Source: Pelagophyceae sp. CCMP2097 (Eukaryota; Sar; Pelagophyceae). Taken from it: a DNA stretch of 38,056 bases. Below the pieces are notes generated by a model. It was not told where the DNA came from. It made no database searches and was given only the letters and a program-made list of their open reading frames with translations. Location: contig MU657182.1 in NCBI GenBank assembly GCA_026770575.1, positions 467,498-505,553 of the forward strand, given 5' to 3'. Below, piece after piece: positions 30,988 to 38,056 of this stretch; positions within the stretch are counted from its first letter, which is position 1, and every line of letters starts with the position of its first letter. The position numbers were made by a program, and so were the translations under genes.

Positions 30988-32484
30988 ATGCGGGCCTGCG
31001 TTGGGCCTATGCGGCGAGTCGCGGCGGTGCTGGCGTGGTTTGCCTGCGCCGCGGCGCTGAAGACGCCGATGCGGAGTATTGTCACTGCCGCGACGCGCCG
31101 AGACGTTGTTGGTCTCTTCGCTGGCGCTGCGAGCTTGGTCGCCGCGGCGCCGGCAGACGCGGCCAGCGTGGGCGCGACCGTGGACAAGCGCCTCGCAACG
31201 CTGGAGCAGCTCTTGGTCGAGCCCACACCCTTTGATCGGAACCGCCGGTCTCTTCCGAGGCCTTTACTCTACGGCGTCGAGCAGCTCCGACCCCCGGTGA
31301 TGCAGCCCTACGAGTTCGGCGCCGTCGACGAGGTCGTCAAGCAGCTGGCCAACAACTGCGACTTTGTCGTCCTCGGCGCGAGGCGCGACGACGTCGTCGA
31401 CGGGTTTCTCGCCGCGAGGCTCGTCGAGCAGCTCTGCAGGCACGTTCCCTGCTTCGCCGCGCGGGCCCTCGACGCAGGGCGCTAGGCGGACGCAGCGGCG
31501 CGTCGTCGTCGCGCTCGCCGTGCCGCCGTTGGAGCTGGCGCCGCAGTACGTTGCCTTTTGGTCCCGTCGGCCCATGTGCACGGCCTGGCGTCCACGTTGC
31601 CGACCCCCGCACGCAGCTTCGTCGAATTTAAAGCCTCGGCGGGCAAGGAGCCGGATGCGGCCATTTCGGCGCTCGGGAATGCAATGGCCGGCGAAATCGG
31701 CGTCGAGGTGCGTCCATGGCATCAAAGGCGTGGCTCGCGCCGGCCTCGCACATCCTTGGCGCGCTGTAGGCGGCGCAGGCTCTGTCGCCGGTGCTCGAGG
31801 TGGCGGCGGCGCGGAAGCTTGAGGTGATCCCGCTGGGCCTCGGTTCGGACGTCATAGGCCGCGTGCAGCGGTCCGGCGACGCTCTCGGGGCGCTGACGGA
31901 AGCCGAGCGCGCAACGTACCTCGGCGACGTCGGCCAGTTCGTCGACTACGCCAAAGAGGCGCCGGTGCGACTCGCCTGTGGCAGCCCCACGGCGATTCGC
32001 CCCTTAGGATTTTGAGATGTACGTGAAGCGAGTGGTCGAGCGCCGCTACGACGCCGTCGTGCCCCAAGCGGCTTCGGCGGACCGCGACTCGGGCGCGCCG
32101 TCCAAGGGCGCGTACTACGCCTCCTTCATCCTCGCCGACGGCGCGGCGGCGCACCTTGCGAAGGACTATCGCAGAAAGCAGCGCGACGCGCCGCTCGTCG
32201 TCGTCGTCGCGCCCGAAGAGCATGTGAAGTACGAACTCGGATTGCCCGGCCGCCTCGCCGCCGGCGGCAACGTCGTCTCCACCGTGCTGCTGAACCCGAC
32301 GCCCGAGTCGACGCTGTCGCTGAACAACCAGCTCCGCCTCGAGCTTGGCGTGAAAAAGGGCGCGCCCGTGGCCGCAGATTTCGTATGGTTCTCCGAACCC
32401 CCAAAGCCGGCGACGCTGATGCACATGATGAACTCCATCGACGGCCGCTTCAAGCTCGATTTGGGCCTCTCCTTGGGCAAGTAA
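30988..32484 (+). CDS. ChaN-like (Cofac_haem_bdg/DUF399) protein with a Tat-type thylakoid-lumen signal
   Basis: Exons 30988-31458, 31496-31575, 31617-31707, 31770-31964 and 32017-32484 encode 434 residues. Targeting looks tripartite: signal-like RRVAAVLAWFACAAALKT, then a second signal TRRDVVGLFAGAASLVAAAP (36-55) with twin Arg37-38, a hydrophobic core and an A-x-A site, as for Tat import into the lumen. The body fits the ChaN haem-binding family: CDFVVLGARRDDVVDGFLAA, RVVVALAVPPLELAPQYV, and EEHVKYELGLPGRL (347-360), close to the family's G-H-x-x-Y-G-x-G-P-x-R-L. The N-terminal G-E-x-H motif typical of ChaN is GARRDD here, so haem binding is not assured. Intron 1 (37 nt) needs a GC donor; the others are GT-AG. 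The choice of GT at 31576 is favoured over GC at 31570. Confidence 0.7.
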
Positions 32485-32504
32485 AGTGTCTCTCAATCCG
32501 ACCC

Positions 32505-32534
32505 ATGTCCGCCCAAGTTGACGTTGGCGGACAT
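32505..32534. other. 9-bp inverted repeat between ChaN-like and P5CR genes
   Basis: ATGTCCGCC at 32505-32513 pairs with GGCGGACAT at 32526-32534 across a 12-nt loop. It sits 21 nt after the ChaN-like stop codon and 68 nt before the P5CR start, so it could lie in a 3' or 5' untranslated region. Function unknown. Confidence 0.5.
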
Positions 32535-32601
32535 TTGGGCGATTTTGGCTTCTTTTGTCACTTGCGGCGAGACGTCGAGGCTCCTCGAGGCGCCGGCCGG
32601 G

Positions 32602-33856
32602 ATGCTTCGCAATGCCGTGCGCCGTGCGTCATCGCGGCATTTCTCGGTGGCGCCGCACTTTGCCTTTGTTGGCGCTGGCAAGATGGCTGAAGCAATGATT
32701 GCTCCGATTTTAGAGTCGCCGGAGTTGTTTCCTCAAACGCCCACCATCTCTTTTTTCGACGTCTCGCAGCACGTCGCGATGCGCGTGGCGCTGAAGTACC
32801 CGACGGCGAAAAGGGCGGCGACGCTTGCGGATTGTGTGAGGGACGCGAGCTTTATTGTTCTGGCCACAAAGCCGCAAAACTGCGCAGAAGTTTTTGGCCA
32901 GCTCTCGCCGCTCATCCGCAACGCCGAATCCGACGCAAACGCCGTCACTTTGATGGACCCCGTCCTCTTGTCTATTCTTGCCGGGGTGCCTCTGCACCGG
33001 TATCTGGACGGGATGCCGGGCTTGACCAAAGTCGTGCGGAGCATGCCAAACACCCCTGCGCAGATCAGACAGGGCGTTTGGACCAGCGCCCGGATGCTGG
33101 CCCATCCCCGCACTGCCATGCACTGCCATCGTCTCGGACATATCGTATTGACTCGTGGAATTCCTCTAGGTCACAGTTTGGACGAAGAACGCAAAGGCAG
33201 ACTTTTCCGAATCCGACGTCCAGCTCTGCCGCACCGTGCTCCGGGCGAGTTGCATCGAGCGGGGATCAGCCTCATTGGAGTGCATACTAGACGAAGACGA
33301 TGACTTTACATCACGAGGAAAATAGGCGATGGGCAAAGAGATCTTCGTCACAGACGAGTCGTTCATCGACATGGCCACTTCCATATCCGGTTCGGGCCCG
33401 GCCTACGTCTTCCTCCTCGTCGAGGCCATGGTCGACGCCGGCGTGCAAGAGGGCTTCCCGCGCGAAATCGCGACGCAACTCGTGCATCAGACGATTCTGG
33501 GGTCGATTAATTACGCTATAGAGTCCGACTTGCACCCGGCAGTCCTCAAGGACTCAGTCACGTGAGTCTGGAACCTGCCCATGGTCATGCGTCGCGTTGC
33601 GTCTGGGACCTGCCCATATTTGATGCGTCTCGCAGCGGAATCGTTCGCTCGCAGGTCGCCCGCGGGCACGACGGCTTCTGCTTTGTACACTTTAGAGAAG
33701 GGCGGTTTCCGCACCACGGTCCAAGACGCCATCTGGGCCTGCTATCGCCGGTCCCTGGAGATGGGCGGCCACGACTCCAACGTCGGGCCTGGCCGCTCAA
33801 TTGGACGACGCCCTTCGGAGGAGTTCCCGGACCTGAACTTTAGTAGTAAAAAGTAG
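32602..33856 (+). CDS. P5CR: Pyrroline-5-carboxylate reductase
   Basis: Exons 32602-33075, 33170-33244, 33326-33561 and 33655-33856 encode 328 residues. MLRNAVRRASSRHFS resembles a mitochondrial presequence. The Rossmann NAD(P)H site is FAFVGAGKMAEAMI (20-33). VVRSMPNTPAQIRQG, then GVTVW, is restored exactly by splicing. GKEIFVTDESFIDMATSISG, GSGPAYVFLLVEAM and KDSVTSPAGTT are the substrate-binding signatures. The enzyme makes the last step of proline synthesis. ATG 32602 is chosen because the frame upstream to 32518 begins only with TTG. Intron 2 (33245-33325) requires a GCGAGT donor to give VLRAMGKEIFV; introns 1 and 3 are GT-AG. Intron 3 contains a diverged 17-nt internal duplication. The C-terminal tail IGRRPSEEFPDLNFSSKK is longer than usual. 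Confidence 0.92.
33566..33617. repeat. Tandem duplication within P5CR intron 3
   Basis: GTCTGGAACCTGCCCAT (33566-33582) recurs as GTCTGGGACCTGCCCAT at 33601-33617, period 35, with ATGCGTC following both. The intron is 93 nt, so the duplication makes up much of it. Confidence 0.8.
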
Positions 33857-34204
33857 GCGCCGCATCATTTCAATTTTACACGAGAGCCAATCCCCTCCGT
33901 GCGACGGGCCATGCTCCTCCCTGGCTTGCCCCATCGTGCGACCCAACATGCACGTGCGCCGCACCTCACCCCAGAGCTCGAGAACCTTCGATGCTTGCGA
34001 GAAAGGGCCCTCGGACTAAAGGGCCCAAAGGGCTCGGACTGTGCGATCACGCGTGTGTTAGAGACGCACATTGAACCCCCGTCGGGGAACGTGCCGAGAC
34101 CCTGACCTCACGCACGGGGGCCCCGCGTCGCGGCGCGCGCGGGCTTTAAAAAGACAAGGTGTTTAATCGGAGGCCCCGGGCTCCTTAACATAGGGTCAAT
34201 ATAA
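33857..34204. other. Convergent intergenic region
   Basis: Holds the presumed 3' untranslated regions of P5CR (+) and the coiled-coil gene (-). GGGCCCTCGGACTAAAGGGC near 34006-34025 is partly self-complementary. No gene or RNA gene is supported. Confidence 0.5.
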
Positions 34205-37200
34205 TCACCACGCAGAGTCATCGTCAGAGTCGTCGTCGTCGAACGCGCCCTTTGCAGCGGGCGGCGGCGCCGCGGCCTTTGCGGGCGCCGCGGCGGCCTT
34301 TGGCGGCGGCGACGCGGCCTTTTTCGCCGGCGAAGCCTTTGCCGGCGGCTCCGTGATCTCGGAAACTTGCGACTCGTCGTCGAACGAGGCGCTCTTCTCC
34401 TCGGAGCCGTCCGTCTCGTCGTCGTCGAAGTTGGCCGCGACTTGCTTGGGCGCAGCTTTTGAAGCCGCGCCGCGCAGGCGGTCGCCAATGGACGTTGCGG
34501 GTTTCTGCGTCAGGCGCGCCGTCATCTGGGCGTGCAGGTCGTCGAGCTCGGCGAGCTGCGCCTGCGCCTGCGCCAGCGCCGCGCGCGCCTGCTGCGCCGC
34601 CGCGGCCTTTGAAGCCGCTGCCGCGAGGCTCTTCGAGGCCGCTTTCGCGCTCAGCGCAGCCGCCGCCACCGCCACCGCCTTTGGGTTCGACTTGTCGCCC
34701 TGCGACGATGCCGCGGACGCCGCCGACGACGGCGCCTTAGCGCCGAAGAGGCCTTTTGGGGCGGGCGCGCTGCCGTCTAAAGTGGCAATCTTCGCCTGCA
34801 ACCGCGCCACCTCCTTGCCGTGGGCGGCGGCGGCGTCGTCGGCCTGGCGCTGCACGGCGTTGACGACGTCGTCGGCCTGGATCTGCAGCTGGAGCACTTC
34901 CGCGCGCGCGTTGGCGACGTCGTCCTCGAGCGACCCGGCGCGCGCGCCAGAGTCCTTGGCCGTGTTCCGCAGCTGCAGCTGCAGCTCGTCGCAGCGCTGC
35001 GACGCCTCGGCGGCGACCATTTTCGCCGTCGCGAGGTCTAATCGACGCCTCGAGACGCAGACAAGCCGCGACCAACAGCACAGAGGAACGCACCGTCCTT
35101 GAGGCTCTCGTGGGCCTCGCGCTCGGCGTCGAGCTCCTGCAGCGTCTCGCTGAGCGAGACGCTGAGGCGCTCTGCTCGCTCGGCCTCATGCAAGTGCTCC
35201 GCGGTCTCCGCGTCGAGCCTTTGCTGCAGCTCCTCGCCCTGCACTTCCGCGTCGGCAGCGGCGACGCGTGCGGCGGCGAGGTCCATCTCGCGCGCCTCGA
35301 GGGCGTCGGCGGACTCTTGGATTTGAGCCTTGGCCTTTTGCGTCTCAGATTTCGCTTCAGAGACTTGGTTCTCCAAATTCTGCGCTTCGACCTGCGCATT
35401 TGACTTGGCCAGCGCCACGTTGAGCTCCATGGCCTCGCGCTCCTCCGAGAGGCGGTCCGCCAGCACGGCGGAGTTTTTTGCCACTTGCACGCGCACTGAT
35501 CCCCTGAGCGTCTCCACTTCCATCGCGAGCTCGGCGCACTTGAGCCTACAGTCAAGCGTCCGCGCCCGCGGCCCAAAACGGCAGGCAGACCTCGCGTCGA
35601 TGAGGTTGCCCTCGAGTTCCGCCTCTGTTTCCGCTTGCTTGGCCGAGACGCCTGCCTGCTGAGCCTCCATGTCCTCGCCACGCTGCGCCCGGCCCCGCAA
35701 GTCGTCCAACTCGATCGAAAGCTCCGCGCTTTTCATCCTATTTCGTAAAGGTTGCGGCCTCGCGGCGATAGGACCTCTCCCGAGGTGAAAACGCACCGCT
35801 CGACGGCCAGGTCCTGCTCCACCGTCGCCTTGTCCCCTTGGCCCCGGAGCCGCGCCTTGTGCTGCAGCTCCTCGCTCTCCATCGCGAGCTCGGCGCACTT
35901 GAGCCTACGACGGCCGTCGAGCGACATGTTTCGGACGCAGCCTCTCGAGACGCGCTTTTCTGCGATCAAGTCTTGCTCAATCTCGTCGACGCGCTTCTGG
36001 AAGAACGTCACCGCCTCGCTGCTCGCGCCTACATATTCGACGTCAAGGGAACGTACATGATCCACCTCCAAATTAGGACGCGCCTTGAGATTGCTCGCCC
36101 CCAACCATGTCCGCGTAGCCCTGCGACATGGCCTGGAGCCTTGCTTTGCCGCGCAACTCGTCGCACTCCATCGCAAACTCGGCGCACTTTAACCTAGAGC
36201 GCCGGCGTCGCGCGAAGCCGGAGGACGGCGGCCGCGCGTCGTGCCCGCTGACAAGGCCCCGACGGACGCACTTTTCGCCGATGAGGTCCTGCTCCATCTC
36301 TTGCATCTTCTTCTCAAAGGCGAGCAGCGCCACGCCGCCCTCGGCACCGTCCTCGGGGCCTCGATCGTCAAAGGTCAGGCGGGGGAGGCTCCACGGGAGC
36401 ACGCAAGTTCGCTGGCGTGATCAAAAATGAAGTTCGCACCTGCGGCGTGGCCCGTCTGCAGCCTCGCCTCGCCGCGGAGATCGTCGCATTCCATCGCGAG
36501 CTCGGCGCACTTGAGCCTATAGAGCCGTTTTGCGACTGGATAGATACAGCGCTTCACGACAGGCTTCAAGACGCGAGTCCGACAGTGCTTCAAAAAGGGC
36601 CAACGTACCTCTCGACGACGAGGTCGTGGTCCATGTCGTCGACGCGCTTTCGGAGGTACGCCAGGTCCGCGCGCAAAGCGCCGTCCGAGGCTACGTGGTC
36701 GCGTGAAGAGTCGCCGAGGGGGCGGACGCGTGTGCTCGCCCGCGGCCTCATCGGCGCGCTTCTGGAGACTGACCGTCGTCGTAGGCGGCGTGCGGCGGCG
36801 GCGGCGCGTAGGCGGCGCGCGGCGGCGGCGGTAGCTCGTCGTCGTCGTCGTACCGCCGCCGTCGGTCGTCGTCTCGGCCCAAGTCGTCGTCGTCTCGGCC
36901 GAAGGACGCTCGCCCAAAAGACGATCTCTGCGTCGAAAGAAAGAGGTCGTCGTCCGAGGGCCTCAGCGCCTTGCGGCGCGACCCGGCGCTTTCCAAGGCG
37001 TGGCGCGCCTCGAGAGCGTCCAAACGGTGCGATTTCATGGGCGACGCGACGTAGATGCGCGCTGCATCGTCTTCGTCGTCGGAATCGGCGCCGCCGTCGC
37101 TGAAGACGGACCGCGGCGAGTTTGGCGAGTGGCGGGCCTTTTTTTGGGCCGACGTCAACACGGCTTGAGACGCGTCGTAGGCTTGTTGGTACTCGTTCCT

Positions 37201-37837
37201 CATCGAGTCGTCATTCTGCAAGATCCACTTCGCGTCGTCGAAGCGGTCCTGCGCCGCCGCCGTGAACGGCAAAGATTGCGTCAACGTCTGCTGCTGGAGA
37301 GGCTTCGCCGGCGAATTTCGCCGCCGCCTTTGCGGCGTGCGCTGGGAACGGCCGCGGCGGTTCTCGGCCTCGGAGTCAATGTCCGCCGAGCCGCCGAGTA
37401 GCGCGTTGAAAACCGGCTGCGAACCGGACCGCCTAAAGCAAACGATGGAGCCGAGGCGCAAAGGGAGCGTCCGGGACGCTGCAAGAGCGCAGCGTGGCCT
37501 CGATGAGTCTCTTTCGAGCGAGGCTCGGCGTGGTGCCGAATTCCTTGGTGCCGCGGTCAGTCACGCCCATGCGGACGCCGTACTCTTCGCGCGTCTTGAC
37601 GTGGGCCAACGCCGCCGCGATCTGGCCCACGCTAGGCAGCGGCTTGTGGCCCTAGCACGTTCCATCGGGGTGTCGTCTCCCGGCGGCGCTTGCAGGCCTT
37701 TGGCGGGGACTCACGAGGCCGCGGAGGTACCGGCGGAACTCGGACGCCGACCACAGTTGCCCCGCCGGCATCGGAGCAGTCACCAGAAGATCAAACGACC
37801 CCGCCGCCGCCGCCGCGGGGCCCGTGAGCCAACTCAT
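34205..37837 (-). CDS. Long coiled-coil protein built from repeated exon modules, unknown function
   Basis: Twelve minus-strand exons (37837-37715, 37621-37491, 37432-36774, 36690-36609, 36516-36440, 36359-36272, 36193-36099, 36028-35956, 35904-35797, 35737-35591, 35545-35094, 35037-34205) sum to 2,868 nt, or 955 residues. Start MSWLTGPAAAAAGSFDLL; a folded N-terminal part with AHVKTREEYGVRMGVTDRG; then an acidic/Arg-rich low-complexity region. From about residue 305 it is heptad-like coiled coil. The core unit RLKCAELAMECDDLRG recurs five times, varied (MKSAELSIELDDLRG, LKCAEFAMECDELRG), alternating with units like FFQKRVDEIEQDLIAE. Each core unit begins at a phase-2 TAG acceptor. The tail is Ala/Pro/Lys-rich with acidic end DDDDSDDDSAW. 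Introns 37490-37433, 36098-36029 and 35955-35905 need GC donors. A cytoskeletal or scaffold role is only a guess. Confidence 0.75.
35546..36690 (-). repeat. Tandem exon-intron modules in the coiled-coil gene
   Basis: Exons 5, 7, 9, 10 and 11 all begin with the same coding start after a CTATAG, CTCTAG, CGTAG, AATAG or TGTAG acceptor, keeping phase 2. Exons 4, 6 and 8 encode the partner unit (KRVDDMDHDLVVE, KKMQEMEQDLIGE, KRVDEIEQDLIAE). Pairs of exons were thus duplicated together with their introns. The introns have since diverged freely while the coding repeat stays recognisable. Confidence 0.8.
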
Positions 37838-38056
37838 CGATGATGCGCGGGGCTAGGAGAGCGCGCGCATCGGGCCAGACCCGGATGGACTTTTCTGATA
37901 AACCGGGAAAAAAAATGAGGGTATATCAAACAATTGTATGGGATCAGGAATTGAAGCGTAATTCCGGGAATGTTCTTAGTGTAATCAGTCCATGCGGTAC
38001 TTTGGCGGGCGTCGGTCGGAGAGCGCATAGTGCTTTTGGTCGGTCGTTTTAGTCGT
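37838..38056. other. Right-edge AT-richer region upstream of the coiled-coil gene
   Basis: Presumed promoter side of the coiled-coil gene. From about 37890 the sequence becomes AT-rich (GATAAACC, a run of eight A, TATATCAAACAATTGTATG), unlike the rest of the window. A plus-strand frame of 70 residues is open here but shows no domain. Confidence 0.4.

Noticed and set aside
30897..31226. 110-residue N-terminal extension of the SpoU methyltransferase
   Set aside because: It would start at GTG and overlaps the first exon of the divergent ChaN-like gene; ATG 30896 starts a good targeting peptide.
33857..34204. Possible small RNA gene in the convergent region
   Set aside because: Only short self-complementary GGGCCC-type patches are present; no recognisable tRNA, snRNA or snoRNA boxes.
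1..38056. Bacterial operons, CRISPR arrays, prophage or plasmid functions
   Set aside because: Spliced genes, ER/Golgi enzymes and plastid presequences show nuclear eukaryotic DNA; no spaced identical repeats of CRISPR type, integrase or replication genes were seen.

Overview
This window is nuclear DNA of a GC-rich, gene-dense photosynthetic stramenopile. A pelagophyte of the Aureococcus/Pelagomonas type is my best guess; that is inference. It is not bacterial. Nearly every gene has short introns (mostly 37-130 nt), all genes are typically eukaryotic, and one preprotein carries the SAFAP signature of secondary-plastid targeting. I rebuilt 16 genes with 48 introns. In 15 of them the joined exons give an uninterrupted frame divisible by three; the MYND/Sel1 gene is the exception.

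Layout. 436-5250: protein N-terminal amidase (-), a sulfotransferase (+), and the diflavin reductase Tah18/NDOR1 (-). 5251-6235: gene-free, with a 508-bp stretch bounded by 28-bp terminal inverted repeats. 6236-9738: plastid-type phosphoglycerate mutase (+), an App1/DUF2183-like phosphatase (-), and an 81-residue one-TM protein (-). 10105-16637: UDP-glucose:glycoprotein glucosyltransferase (+) and a frame-disrupted MYND/RING/Sel1 gene (+). 16923-24474: ABCA-type full transporter, metallophosphatase and a two-TM protein, all (-). 25255-28643: kelch protein and PHD-finger protein (-). 28803-33856: small SAFAP preprotein (+), SpoU rRNA methyltransferase (-), ChaN-like protein with a Tat-type lumen signal (+), and pyrroline-5-carboxylate reductase (+). 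34205-37837: 12-exon coiled-coil protein (-) built from duplicated exon-intron modules.

The genes do not form one pathway. Recurring themes are ER/Golgi protein quality control and modification (glucosyltransferase, sulfotransferase) and organelle-targeted housekeeping (phosphoglycerate mutase, methyltransferase, ChaN-like, P5CR). Genes are often divergent with short shared upstream regions (91-184 bp) or convergent.

The most unusual signal is in the introns. About 13 of 48 need a GC rather than GT donor, usually GCGCG or GCGAG. Two introns of one small gene are near-copies of each other, as expected of introner-type intron gain. In the coiled-coil gene paralogous introns show GT and GC donors at equivalent positions. 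All exon joins were made by eye from reading frame and family knowledge and are untested by RNA.
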